From: CAZUZS01 sp964624795
GTDB taxonomy: Bacteria; Calditrichota; Calditrichia; RBG-13-44-9
Assembly: GCA_964624795.1 (NCBI GenBank)
Contig: CAZUZS010000017.1
Coordinates: forward strand, 1 to 64,000
DNA: 64,000 bases
Direction: 5' to 3'
Below, piece after piece: positions 54,111 to 63,834 of this stretch. Each line of letters begins with the position of its first letter. The stretch's first letter is position 1. The position numbers and the translations under genes were made by a program. The notes beneath the pieces are model-generated. The model did no database searches and was not told the origin of the DNA. It saw only the letters and a list, made by a program, of their open reading frames with translations.

Positions 54111-54545
54111 ATGTCCAAAGGAACAGTAAACAAAGCTATCCTGGTGGGGCGCTTAGGCGGTGACCCCGAAGTACGTTATGTACCAAGCGGAAGTCCGGTT
54201 GCAAACTTTAGCCTTGCCACTAACCGATCTTACAAGGACAAGGATGGAAATTTCCAGGAAGAAACAGACTGGCACAGGGTTGCCGCCTGGAATCGGTTGG
54301 CGGAGTTTGCCAAACAATACCTTCACAAAGGGATGCGGGTTTACGTGGAAGGCAGAATTCAATACCGCGATTGGCAGGACCAGAATGGTGTGAAAAGGAA
54401 TGCAACCGACATCGTGGCACTGGATATTCAGATGTTAGAGCCGCCGTCCACCAGGACAGGGGGAGAGACGGAAAACTTGGATGAGCCCGATCTGAAAGTT
54501 CCCGATGATCTGGATCAGGCACCGGATGAAACGGTCCCCTTTTAA
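54111..54545 (+). CDS. ssb: Single-stranded DNA-binding protein
   Basis: 144 residues; GGGAGG precedes the ATG. The OB fold starts VNKAILVGRLGGDPEVRYVPSG and continues to about residue 105, with a WHRVAAWNRLAE core and an acidic tail ending DETVPF, the tip that binds replication and repair partners. Single gene between its own promoter and terminator. Confidence 0.96.
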   Translation: MSKGTVNKAILVGRLGGDPEVRYVPSGSPVANFSLATNRSYKDKDGNFQEETDWHRVAAWNRLAEFAKQYLHKGMRVYVEGRIQYRDWQDQNGVKRNATDIVALDIQMLEPPSTRTGGETENLDEPDLKVPDDLDQAPDETVPF

Positions 54546-54552
54546 GTCCACC

Positions 54553-54590
54553 AAAAAGCTCTCCATTTTTGTGGGGAGCTTTTTCCTTTT
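54553..54590 (+). terminator. Rho-independent terminator of ssb
   Basis: AAAAAGCTCTCC (from 54553) pairs with GGGGAGCTTTTT, followed by CCTTTTTT; begins 8 bases past the stop. Confidence 0.88.
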
Positions 54591-54661
54591 TTATGGGTTA
54601 TAAATTGAGTAAGTAGGCCTAATAATGAGGCTAAAATTTTATGTAATTGAAGGGAGTCTGC

Positions 54662-55285
54662 ATGGGCAAGATTTTTGCCATGTTATTATTGTTATTAATC
54701 CCCATCAGCCTTTTTGCACAATATGAAGATACGGAGCCGTTGCATGGCGATGAATATGGAGCTGGGATAACGGTTGCTATGTCGGGATTTGGATTGGGAG
54801 GATTTTACAGGTTTAGCCTTCCAAATTACTTCTTTGTAGGCGGCAATGTGGATTTTTACATGATGCGAGACCCAAAAGAATTTACGTATTATGATTATTA
54901 TTATGGCCCCGTTGAATTAAACAAAACGAACCGGCTTTTTTTAATTCCGGTGAGCGTGGAACTCAAGAAACGACTTTTTACAGACACCATTGAGGATAAC
55001 TTTCGCCCATATGTTATTGGGCTGGCAGGCGCCACATTTGGCATGAACTTTCCCAAAAACAATTCATCCGATCCCAACGCCGTCCACCGGGACAATGAGT
55101 TTGGGCTCACATTCGATTTTGCAATCGGGACCGGAATAGATTTTACCACATCGCAGGATTATTTTATTTCGATTCGTCCGCAGTATCGCTTTATCTACTT
55201 TCCTACCGCAATTGCCAACCAGAAGAATCACTCAAACTTTGAAATTCGGATCGAACTTGGAAAACGGCTTTTAAACAAAATTTAA
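54662..55285 (+). CDS. Outer-membrane beta-barrel protein, unknown function
   Basis: 207 residues from ATG 54662, with GAAGGGA about 10 bases upstream; the in-frame TTG at 54647 is rejected. Signal peptide MGKIFAMLLLLLIPISLFAQ, then an aromatic-rich eight-stranded-barrel-like sequence (FGLGGFYRFSLPNYFFVGGNVDF, then IRPQYRFIYFP) ending with a basic strand. It fits the broad OmpA/PorT-like porin family group, without a specific function. Confidence 0.7.
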   Translation: MGKIFAMLLLLLIPISLFAQYEDTEPLHGDEYGAGITVAMSGFGLGGFYRFSLPNYFFVGGNVDFYMMRDPKEFTYYDYYYGPVELNKTNRLFLIPVSVELKKRLFTDTIEDNFRPYVIGLAGATFGMNFPKNNSSDPNAVHRDNEFGLTFDFAIGTGIDFTTSQDYFISIRPQYRFIYFPTAIANQKNHSNFEIRIELGKRLLNKI

Positions 55286-55302
55286 TGGGAGGTTGTCTGA
55301 AT

Positions 55303-55494
55303 ATGTTCTATAAAAAATTGGACGATTCTGCCAACGAAAAGCGTTTCTATTACAGGCTTTATAGAATGGGCAAAGACATGGTCGTATCCTGGTACCAAAG
55401 GCATAATAGAATAATAAAACACGCCGGGTTTGGAGGGAAAAGTCATTTGTTGGAAAAGGGCCACGTCCAATGGAATAGAAAGGGGCGATGGTAA
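55303..55494 (+). CDS. Small basic protein, unknown
   Basis: 63 residues from ATG 55303, with GGGAGG 10 bases upstream; an ATG at 55285 overlaps that ribosome site and is less likely. The sequence is basic and aromatic-rich (KRFYYRLYRMGKDMVVSWYQRHNR) with no recognised domain. It follows the outer-membrane gene closely, so it may be its operon partner. It could also be chance. Confidence 0.4.
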   Translation: MFYKKLDDSANEKRFYYRLYRMGKDMVVSWYQRHNRIIKHAGFGGKSHLLEKGHVQWNRKGRW

Positions 55495-55586
55495 AAGAAT
55501 AAATAAGTGTGTGGGAGGGTAAAAAATTTGACACCGGGAATCTTATGCTCAGATGTGAGGTGGCTACCACGTCATAATTTCGTTAA

Positions 55587-56975
55587 CTAAAATTTAAAAA
55601 TGTTGAATATTCCCTTCTTTTTCTCTCTTTCTTTTTCTTCCACGAACTGAAGGATCACTTCCTCCCGGATATTTGCCTCTCGAAGTTTTTCTCTCAACTC
55701 GGCGGGTGAAAGGTCTCTGTTATTCGTAAAAATGGCTTTCGCATTTTCGATTTCCAATTCGAGCATTTCCTCGCAAATCTCATTCTTCTGGTGTCTCACA
55801 TCTTCAATAATATCATTTGCCCTGGATATATGGTTTTCCAGCAGGGCAGGATTTATTCGATCATCCTTCAGAACATCAATTCTCCTTAAACGCCGGTGAG
55901 CACTTTCTCTGTAGCCGAGTACCTGCTCGAGTAATCGATCAATAAATTCGAGTGCGCTCACAGTGTCGCCGAGTCCTTGGTAGAGATAAATGACCAGGCG
56001 ATATATCTGAAAGTGTTTAAATATCCGATCGCTGTACAATTGAGCGCGTATAGTTTCGAGATAAGATTCTATTGCTTTCTGGGTCGCAGTATGGTCACTT
56101 ATTGGTATGTCCGGCCAAAAATCTTTTATTTCCAATATATACTCTATAAAACTGTCGTAACCGTGGAACCCTCCGTCGGTTTGCTGCGATCTTTCAGAAT
56201 TCTGTTTTGCCTCATGGTAAAGTCCGATATTGTGATATGCCTGCAATCTAACAAGAATATCATCCATGTGCTGCGTCATTATGCGATACAGCGACTTCGC
56301 GTTTTCCTCCTGAGTCGCCCATTTATTTGCATTTTGTTCTTTATCGGCAGCAATCTGCATATCAAGCCACTGGTGCAGGTCTTCCAGGCTGGCAAGTGTA
56401 TTCATGCAGTTTGATTGCAGCATATTAAACCGCTTCAAATACTCAGCAGTAAGAATGGATTTCTCCTCTTCCTGTTCGGCACCCAGTTCAAGCCGGTAGA
56501 TCCAAACGGTCCTGTGAAAATAACGGGCCACCTTCTCGATATTCCTCTGATTCTTTTCGGGTATGAGCTGAATATATGTTGCCAGGAGATGAAGCAATAA
56601 CACCGAAAAATAATCCGGAGAGGGATAAGTGATGTACTGCGAGAGATGCTTGATCACCGGGTCATCAGATGCCTTTTCGTTGTACAATTCCAATAACGGA
56701 TGGCGGACCGCGTAATTGCTTTTCTTTTTTTCAAAGAAGACCCTTCTTTCATCCGTAAACTTGCAGAACGGACAGTGCCAGAAATAAAAAAAGTAGAGAT
56801 TAAACCTGTTATAAGCGGGATCGATCCAGTGGTATTTGCTGATGAAAAGATCCGGCTCTCTTTTATCTACAACGTATACCCTGTCCTTCAGGTAATGATG
56901 GATCGATTCCTCGCCGCAAACCGGGCAGGCAACAACTTTTTCAAAGTAAGGTGTTTTCGGCTTCAAACGATCCAT
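55587..56975 (-). CDS. DUF2225-family zinc-ribbon and helical-repeat protein
   Basis: 462 residues. The N-terminus holds CPVCGEE and a second pair CPFCKFTDERRVF, giving a likely zinc ribbon, in the DUF2225 arrangement. The rest (about 100-440) is helical, probably TPR-like repeats, and the protein ends in a charged coiled coil (EEKEREKKKGIFNIFKF). No signal peptide. The function of the family is unknown. It stands alone, divergent from rnfB. Confidence 0.75.
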   Translation of the reverse strand: MDRLKPKTPYFEKVVACPVCGEESIHHYLKDRVYVVDKREPDLFISKYHWIDPAYNRFNLYFFYFWHCPFCKFTDERRVFFEKKKSNYAVRHPLLELYNEKASDDPVIKHLSQYITYPSPDYFSVLLLHLLATYIQLIPEKNQRNIEKVARYFHRTVWIYRLELGAEQEEEKSILTAEYLKRFNMLQSNCMNTLASLEDLHQWLDMQIAADKEQNANKWATQEENAKSLYRIMTQHMDDILVRLQAYHNIGLYHEAKQNSERSQQTDGGFHGYDSFIEYILEIKDFWPDIPISDHTATQKAIESYLETIRAQLYSDRIFKHFQIYRLVIYLYQGLGDTVSALEFIDRLLEQVLGYRESAHRRLRRIDVLKDDRINPALLENHISRANDIIEDVRHQKNEICEEMLELEIENAKAIFTNNRDLSPAELREKLREANIREEVILQFVEEKEREKKKGIFNIFKF

Positions 56976-57123
56976 TAGTTATCATGCTCATCCTTAATTC
57001 AACTATTTTCCCTTTTATCCTATATTCGAAACTTTAGAGGAAACATTTAAATATTTCTTAACATTATCGAACATCGGCTTTTGCCGTGCATTTTATTGCG
57101 GGACGAACAAAAAATCTAATTTC

Positions 57124-57152
57124 TTGACATAAAATTTGAGAGTAAGTATTTT
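57124..57152 (+). promoter_or_regulatory. Sigma70-type promoter of rnfB
   Basis: TTGACA (57124-57129) and TATTTT (57147-57152) separated by 17 bases, 35 bases before the rnfB start. It shows rnfB has its own transcription unit. Confidence 0.75.
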
Positions 57153-57187
57153 GCAGCGAAGATTTTTTTGGAAAGGAGTAGAGAGCG

Positions 57188-58039
57188 GTGAACGTTCAAA
57201 TCATATCGTCACTTATCACGTTGGGAGGATTAGGTCTGCTTTTCGGGGCTGTTCTCGCCCTGGCCTCCCGTATTTTCCATGTGGAAAAAGACCCCCGAAT
57301 TGAAAAAATAAATGAAATTTTGCCACAGGCAAATTGCGGTGGATGCGGCTATCCCGGCTGTTCCAACTATTCCGAAGCAATTGTAAGCGACAATGCCGAT
57401 GTGACGCTCTGCGCCCCGGGAGGCGAAGACGTAATCCGGAAAATTGCCGACATCCTGGGTGTAGAAGCGGAAGCTGCCGAGCCGAAAGTTGCGGTGGTGC
57501 GGTGCCAGGGTGCGCACGGAATCGCGAAAGACAAGTTCGTTTACGAAGGCATTGAAGACTGTAATGCAGCAGTGCTGGTGCAGAATGGACATAAAGCATG
57601 TGTTTACGGTTGCCTCGGATTTGGTTCCTGCGTCAAGGCCTGTCCCTTTGATGCGATGATGATGCAAGAAAACGGCCTTCCTTACGTATTTGAAGATAAA
57701 TGCACGGCCTGTGGAATATGCGTCGAAGAGTGCCCGAAAGGCATTATGGAGTTAATTCCCCGCAGTCAGAAAGTTTTCCTGGGATGTGTCAACCAGGATT
57801 CGGCCAAAGCCGTGAGAGAAGTTTGCTCGGTTGGGTGTATCGCCTGTGGCTTGTGTGCTAAAGAAAAAATAACACCATCCGGTAAGTTGCAGATGAAAGG
57901 CAACCTGCCCGAGGTGGTGCCGGATTGGGAAGACTTTGACACTGCCGTGAAGCGCTGCCCCACAAAATCTTTTGTTGTAAGAACTCCTGCCGACAATGTC
58001 GAAGCGGATTCCCCGGTTGCGGAAGAAGCAGAGGCATAA
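57188..58039 (+). CDS. rnfB: Rnf electron transport complex subunit B (ferredoxin-like), detached from the rnf operon
   Basis: 283 residues, GTG start with AAGGAG about 10 bases upstream. N-terminal membrane helix (about 7-27), the [4Fe-4S] motif CGGCGYPGC with a later Cys (LCAPGG), then CVYGCLGFGSCVKACP and CTACGICVEECP ferredoxin motifs and a further CSVGCIACGLC group, as in FCB-type RnfB. It receives electrons from ferredoxin for the rest of the complex. The other five rnf genes lie about 15 kb away on the other strand. Confidence 0.94.
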   Translation: MNVQIISSLITLGGLGLLFGAVLALASRIFHVEKDPRIEKINEILPQANCGGCGYPGCSNYSEAIVSDNADVTLCAPGGEDVIRKIADILGVEAEAAEPKVAVVRCQGAHGIAKDKFVYEGIEDCNAAVLVQNGHKACVYGCLGFGSCVKACPFDAMMMQENGLPYVFEDKCTACGICVEECPKGIMELIPRSQKVFLGCVNQDSAKAVREVCSVGCIACGLCAKEKITPSGKLQMKGNLPEVVPDWEDFDTAVKRCPTKSFVVRTPADNVEADSPVAEEAEA

Positions 58040-58050
58040 ATTTTAGAGTG

Positions 58051-58086
58051 AATCCCCGGAAGCACCTTGTTCCGGGGATTTTTTTA
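58051..58086 (+). terminator. Rho-independent terminator of rnfB
   Basis: A perfect 11-bp stem (AATCCCCGGAA at 58051-58061, TTCCGGGGATT at 58070-58080) with an 8-base loop and a seven-T tail. Confidence 0.95.
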
Positions 58087-58104
58087 TCATAACAATATAT
58101 TTCA

Positions 58105-58896
58105 ATGGCTCAGAAAATTTCCGGAATACTTGTCGACATCGATGGTGTGCTAATAACCGGAAATCAGCGCATTCCGGGAGCGTTAGAGACAATCGATTTT
58201 TTGACTGAGCAGGAAATTCCCTTTCTTTTGCTTACCAATACTACTCGCAAAAGTCGCGTCACCATCTGGCACCATTTGAAACGGCTGGGATTGAATATCG
58301 ATGAACGCCAGATAATAACCGCACCAATGGCCGCCGTGAGCTGGCTGAAAGAGAAAAATGTGGCGGAAATCTACTTGCTGCTCTCGGGAAGCGCGGTGAA
58401 AGATTTCAGGGATTTTAAGATAACCTCTGCAAATCCCGATTACGTGGTGATCGGCGATCTTGGGAACGACCTCACCTTTGACCGGCTCAACACTGCTTTC
58501 CGCCTGATTATGCGAGGCGCAAAGATCTTGGCGCTGCAAAAGAACCGCTATTGGCACACCCCTGAAGGATTGACAATCGATGCCGGGGCGGTAGTAGCGG
58601 CGCTTGAATTCGCCTCCGGCAAACGATCCCTGGTAATTGGCAAACCCCGGAAAGATTTTTTCTTGCAGGCTGCTCACAAGTTGGGTTTGCCGCCCGATGA
58701 ACTTGCGGTTATCGGCGACGATATTGAATCCGATATAAAGGGAGGCCAGTCTGCAGGGATGTACACAATAGCAGTCAAAACAGGAAAATATCGTGAATAT
58801 ATTGCGGAGAAAACAAAAATCCAGCCGGCAGCCGTCATCGATTCTATCGCCGACCTACCCCAATTTATTATCTCTAACCAGGGGTTTGCAGAATGA
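58105..58896 (+). CDS. HAD-superfamily (IIA, LHPP/NagD-like) phosphatase
   Basis: 263 residues. HAD motifs: DIDGVL (I; nucleophile Asp and second Asp), TNTTRKS (II), the Lys in GKPRKDFF (III) and GDDIESDIKGG (IV). A type IIA cap lies between II and III. Sequence and length fit the LHPP-like subgroup (phospholysine/phosphohistidine pyrophosphatase) as well as NagD; the substrate is not clear. Its stop overlaps the YbjQ-family gene by four bases. Confidence 0.85.
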   Translation: MAQKISGILVDIDGVLITGNQRIPGALETIDFLTEQEIPFLLLTNTTRKSRVTIWHHLKRLGLNIDERQIITAPMAAVSWLKEKNVAEIYLLLSGSAVKDFRDFKITSANPDYVVIGDLGNDLTFDRLNTAFRLIMRGAKILALQKNRYWHTPEGLTIDAGAVVAALEFASGKRSLVIGKPRKDFFLQAAHKLGLPPDELAVIGDDIESDIKGGQSAGMYTIAVKTGKYREYIAEKTKIQPAAVIDSIADLPQFIISNQGFAE

Positions 58897-59207
58897 TTGT
58901 GACAACAACGCCCTCTATCGAAGGAAAACAGATCGTTGAATACAAAGGCATCGTGACCGGCGAAGCCATCATGGGTGCCAACATTGTGCGGGATATTTTC
59001 GCCAGCATCACCGATATTGTGGGCGGACGCTCGGCGGCCTACGAAACCAAACTTTCCCACGCCCGGCAGGTTGCGCTTCAGGAAATGGAACAACAGGCGG
59101 CTTCCTCCGGCGCGAATGCGATTGTTGGGATCGATCTCGATTACGAAGTGGTGAGGGAAGGAATGCTAATGGTAACCGCCAGTGGAACAGCAGTGGTGGT
59201 GAAGTAG
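58893..59207 (+). CDS. YbjQ/UPF0145-family protein
   Basis: 104 residues, full length for the family. Typical text: TTPSIEGKQIVEYKGIVTGEAIMGANIVRDIFASITDIVGGRSAAYE and GANAIVGIDLDYEV. Members form pentameric rings and are sometimes called heavy-metal binding; the function is not established. Translationally coupled to the HAD gene. Confidence 0.92.
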   Translation: MIVTTTPSIEGKQIVEYKGIVTGEAIMGANIVRDIFASITDIVGGRSAAYETKLSHARQVALQEMEQQAASSGANAIVGIDLDYEVVREGMLMVTASGTAVVVK

Positions 59208-59350
59208 GCATTCATCGATACAAATAACCCTCCGCGTCTGTCATTCGGAATGCAAAAACCGAAACCGCGAATAAGCCACCAGCGCCAATATTCTAATCTG
59301 CCATTCCTATATTCTTACGAATAGAAGCCCACTTGTGGCAACCACCCGAT

Positions 59351-62300
59351 TCATTTGCAGGGCAAGAAACGGACGGTCGTCTCCATCTCTTCCAAAACTT
59401 TATCCAACGCATTTATTGCGTCATCAATATCCTTCTTGGCTGTATAACGGGAAAGTGAAAAACGCACTGAGCAGTGCGCCTCTTCCGCCGTTTTCCCCAT
59501 AGCCAGGAGCACATGGGTAGGCTCCGGCGAGCCGGATTTACAGGCCGATCCGGAAGACAGTGAGATCCCGTGTTGATCCAGTGCAATTACCAGTGATTCG
59601 CCGCGCAATTGCGGCAGGGTCATGTTCAGTGTATTTGGCAGCCGCCGGCTGGGATGGCCGTTCACGCTCGCTTCAGGAACCAGATTGCAGATACCGGCTT
59701 CCAGCCTGTCGCGCAATTCACTCAATCTTTCCATATCGGAAAGATTGCGAACCGCCAGGTCCGCCGCCTTGCCGAAACCAATAATACCGGCAACATTCTC
59801 AGTTCCGGCACGCAAACCGCCCTCCTGCTTTCCGCCATGAATAAGCGGTTCCAAGTGGAGTCCCTTTCGAACGAACAATGCACCAACTCCCTTTGGCCCA
59901 TGAAATTTATGGGCGGAAACGCTCAACAGATCCACATCCAGCGCCTGCACATCTACCGGAATTTTTCCGGCTGCCTGCACAGCATCGGTATGAAAAACGA
60001 CGTCATGTTGATGCGCCAGCGAACAAAGCTCCTGGATGGGTTGAATGGTTCCCACTTCATTATTAGCCATCATAAGAGAAACCAGGATGGTGCGGCCGGT
60101 AATTGCTTCCTTCAGTCTTTCCGGCTGAATGATCCCAAATTCGTCAACTTCAAGATAGGTCACCAGAAAACCTGCCCGCTCCAGGAACTTGCATGTTTTA
60201 AGGATGGCGGGATGTTCGATGCTGCTGGTGATAATATGGTTCCCCTTCTCACGAAGGGCAAAAGCAATGCCTTTTAAAGCAAGGTTATCCGCTTCCGATC
60301 CGCCCCCGGTAAAAATTATTCTGCGGGGGCGGCAGTTGATGAGCCGCGCCACCTGTCGCCGGGCATTTTCTACTCCTTCGCGCGCAGACCTGCCAACTCG
60401 GTGAATGGCGGAAGGATTCCCGAAATCTGCTCCAAGAAATGGCAGCATGGATTCGCGAACCATATCATCGATCTGAGTTGTGGCGTTGTTGTCCAGGTAG
60501 ATTCTTTTTTGCCCCTCCCTTTTAGGCATTTCCGGCACCGGCACAAAAAGCATATTTTCAATGTCCTCCTTTTTTGCGGTGCCTCGCGGCTTGGCCTTTC
60601 CTTCCTCAATTTTCACCACTTCACACAATAGCGATTTGTAAACAGGAAAGCCGGAAATCTCATCATAATTCTCCAGGTCGGTAAGCTCATTTACATTCCA
60701 TTCCTGCCAAGCTTTTGGGCCAACCGGTGAGCCACCGCCCATGTTGCATTCCACTGCACCTTGAACGATATCGTCCGTAATCCGCGCACGGAATGGGATT
60801 GTGCCGCGCGCCGTCCGCACTTCAACAAGATCGCCGGTTTTAATATCTCTTGTTTTGGCATCCTGCGGATTCATCTCGACTACCGGTTCCGGATTGTCTT
60901 TCAATAATCCTGCAATATTGTGATGCTGCGACCGGAAGTCCGTTTGCGGGCGCGCGCCGGAATTGAAAACCAGCGGGAATTCTTTTGCCAATCCGGGATT
61001 GCCCAGGGGTCCTTCCAGCGGCTCGGTATATTGGGGGAGCGGCTCATAGCCGTAATCCTCCAAAACAGTAGATCGGATTTCAAATTTTCCAGTGGGCGTC
61101 TCGAAGCCGGGCCTGCCATCTTTCCGCAGGCGCCCTTTTTCCCATTTTTTATATTCCATCATCGAGGTTGGCTTTTTCACCCAGCCGTTATTCGCACGAA
61201 CATCCTCCGGCGTATATCCGGATCCCTCCAACGCAAACCGGATCATCTCTTCTTCGCTTTGCGGAAAGAGTGAGCCATAGCCGAGGCGGTTGGCCAATTC
61301 GGCCATTATCAGGTAATCGTTTCTCGATTCCCCCACCGGTTCAATTATTTTCTCCCGCAAGCGAAATATGGGACCGTAAACCATATAGGAATCGATCTCG
61401 AACATGGTTGTGGCGGGCAGCACAATGTCTGCAAAAGCGGAATCGGCGGTGAGCTGCCGGTCGATGCTGACCAGAAAATCGAGTTTGGAAAGAGTCTCCC
61501 TCCAAACAGAAGTCTGAGGCCAGGAAGTGAGAAGGGAAGCGCCGTGAATAATGAGTCCACGGATGCGGTACGGATCACCTTTCAAAACTGATGCGACCAA
61601 CCCGCTGGCATGCGATTCGCCGCGGTAGTCACTGTAAATCGGGAATTTTTCTCTTGCTGCCGCCAGGTCAAGGTTCGGGTTTTCCTGGTTGCAGGCGCGG
61701 TTAATCGGAAAATGCGAATCGAGCATGGCCAGACCGATTCCGCCAGGAACATCCAACTGGCCGGCCAGGGCAAAAATGGTCAACACTGCCCGGATAGCCT
61801 GAATTCCACTGTTTGAATATTCCAGGCCGGTATACATTACCGGGCATGCACCATTTGCATTGAATACCCGCAGGGCCAGATAACGAATTATTGCCGCAGG
61901 AACCCCGGTAATTCCTTCCGCAGCCTCCGGAGAAAAATGCTGAACATAATTTCTCAACTCTTCAAAACCGTAACACCAGTTCTCGGCAAAATTTTCGTCA
62001 TACAACTCTTCATCCATCATCACGCTGATGATACTCAGCGCCAGCGCGCCGTCCGTTCCCGGCCGGATGGGAATCCAGCGGGCGCCGGTTCGGGCAACAG
62101 TCTCCGTCTTCCGGGGATCGATTACTAAAATCTCTGCCCCTCGCCTGGCGGCGGTTTCCAGGCGGTGCATATCCAACGGCGGCGAATCTGTGGCAGGATT
62201 AGCGCCCCAAACAATCAGCAGCTCGGCATTTTCCATATCGGTAAACATATTGATGAGCATTCGTCCCATTGTGACATGCGGGGCGATCATGGCGAAAGAG

Positions 62301-62655
62301 ACATAGCAGAGAGCGCCAACTCCCATGGTGTTCGGCGAGCCAAAGGGAAACAGGATGTTTGATGCGGATGAAACGGCTACTCCCCTGGGCTGGTACATNN
62401 NNNNNNNNNNNNNNNNNNNNNNNNNNNNNNNNNNNNNNNNNNNNNNNNNNNNNNNNNNNNNNNNNNNNNNNNNNNNNNNNNNNNNNNNNNNNNNNNNNCG
62501 GCCCGGATATCGATCAAAACGCCATCCTTGATCCCGACCTCAACCCAGCAGCCGGCAGGGCAAATACCACAGATTCCTTTCTTCCATTTCAAATCCGTTA
62601 TTTTGCTTTCCTGCGTAGAACTTGAGGACAACGTTTCGGCTGTTTGCGGTTGCAT
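59351..62655 (-). CDS. Molybdopterin oxidoreductase fused to a NifS/IscS-type cysteine desulfurase (interrupted by a scaffold gap)
   Basis: ATG 62655 is preceded by GGAGAGG. The N-terminal part has CGICPAGCWVEV, the [4Fe-4S] motif of molybdo-bisPGD enzymes; then 100 N hide the next stretch. Past the gap the frame is open for 1015 residues: SPNTMGVGALCYV (Cys as likely Mo ligand), VWGANPATDSPP, LVSIDRQLTADSAFADIVLPA, and the C-terminal cofactor domain ending near ENYDEISGFPVYKSLLCEV. After a linker of about 35 residues rich in Lys and Gly, a complete cysteine desulfurase begins (YLDNNATTQ, about 60510 downward), with PLP Lys in SAHKFHGPKG and catalytic Cys in SSGSACKSGS. No twin-Arg signal is seen. 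Cysteine desulfurases supply sulfur to formate-dehydrogenase-type Mo enzymes, so the fusion may sulfurate its own cofactor. The substrate is unknown. A lone internal Met before the desulfurase lacks a ribosome site. Confidence 0.85.
62399..62498. other. Scaffold gap of 100 N
   Basis: Exactly 100 N, the usual placeholder for a gap of unknown length. The reading frames on its two sides do not match across 100 bases. The family normally has roughly 80-100 residues between the motifs visible on each side, so the true gap is probably longer. Confidence 0.95.
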
Positions 62656-62985
62656 TGTTTGCCTCTCCAAAATTTATTTCAAAGAAAATAAGGACTTCGC
62701 CCTGCATTAGCACTATTCCTGGAATGAATGAAAATCCGGGTTGTGCCCACGGCTGGTGATCCAACCGGAAATCAAAAAATTGAGAGATCAATTTGCTGAG
62801 TTGGTTCCACTATGTTCAAATCTGCTTGAAAGTGGCAAGAGATATAATATAACACAAAGCGATATGTCGAATTCATTTCCAGACTGTAGCAACACGGACG
62901 AGCGACCGGGATGAAATCAGTTTCCGGGATTCCACCGCAAATGCGATTAAAAAGAGAGTAAACCCTGTTTATAAATTTGCCAATC
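62656..62985. other. Intergenic region between the fusion gene and the stress protein gene
   Basis: 330 bases. It must hold the promoter of the minus-strand fusion gene and the 3' end of the stress-protein transcript; no clear promoter or terminator was recognised. Confidence 0.4.
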
Positions 62986-63834
62986 CTACTGGCCGATCAA
63001 TAGAATATTACTTTCCCTTTTGATCAGATAATTCGTGAGGCTTCCCACCATGAAATCGAACAGCCCCTTTTTGGAATGTGCGCCAACGACGAGGATGTGT
63101 GCCCATTCCCGGTATTTTTCCTCGATTTCATCGATGATGCTGGCGGGAGTCCATTCAGTCTCAACATCCTCAATGGAATGAGCATTCAGGTAAGCCTTCG
63201 CCTGCTCCAGGTAGTAATCCGCCACCTCTTTTTCGGGGTGCGACATGACGATTTTGACTTCAAAGAGATCCGGTTTCGCCAATTGGGCGAAGCGCTGCAA
63301 TGCGCGGGCGGCGGGGAAACTGCCATCAAATGCGATCGCAGCTCTTATTTTTTCTGTTGGGATATCAGGCAAGGAAAACTTTGGGGGAACACCATAAACC
63401 GGAGTAATTGTGTTATCCAGAATTTCATCCAGGGAATTGCCGGGATTGCCCTCAACATCGTAACGGTAATAGGTCTGCAATCCAATCAAGACCAGATCAT
63501 AAAATATGGATTCCCGAAGAATTAGCTCACTGGGTGTGCCCTGTCTTTCCGCTTCGCGATAGACAACGCCGTTTTCACCGCAAACTTTCCTGAATTTGTC
63601 CAACAGCCTGGCGGTGTGTTCCCTCGCCTCTTTTTCCTTGGACTTTTCCAGCCGCTCGGCAAAATAGAGGCCTCCCGCAGGAACAGGTCCCACCGATTTT
63701 TCAATTCCGGGCAAGTCCAGGACCACCATGCCGGTGATTTCCGCATTATTCATTCTGGCAATCATTGTCCCGATTTGCAAGGCTGTTTCGGTATAGGAAG
63801 AAGCATCAAGCGGTATGAGAATTCGTTTTATCAT
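62986..63834 (-). CDS. Universal stress protein, tandem UspA domains
   Basis: 282 residues. Two UspA-like domains, about 1-150 and 160-282: the first opens RILIPLDASSYTETALQ, the second AAIAFDGSFPAARALQ. The second keeps an ATP-binding loop (VVGAHSKKGLFDFMVGSLTNYLI), though the middle Gly of the usual G-x2-G is Ser; the first lacks the motif. Such proteins respond to starvation or redox stress by unclear means. A single gene on the minus strand. Confidence 0.88.
   Translation of the reverse strand: MIKRILIPLDASSYTETALQIGTMIARMNNAEITGMVVLDLPGIEKSVGPVPAGGLYFAERLEKSKEKEAREHTARLLDKFRKVCGENGVVYREAERQGTPSELILRESIFYDLVLIGLQTYYRYDVEGNPGNSLDEILDNTITPVYGVPPKFSLPDIPTEKIRAAIAFDGSFPAARALQRFAQLAKPDLFEVKIVMSHPEKEVADYYLEQAKAYLNAHSIEDVETEWTPASIIDEIEEKYREWAHILVVGAHSKKGLFDFMVGSLTNYLIKRESNILLIGQ

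Noticed and set aside
55271..55570. 99-codon minus-strand frame opposite the small basic protein
   Set aside because: Overlaps both neighbours, has no ribosome site and no domain-like sequence.
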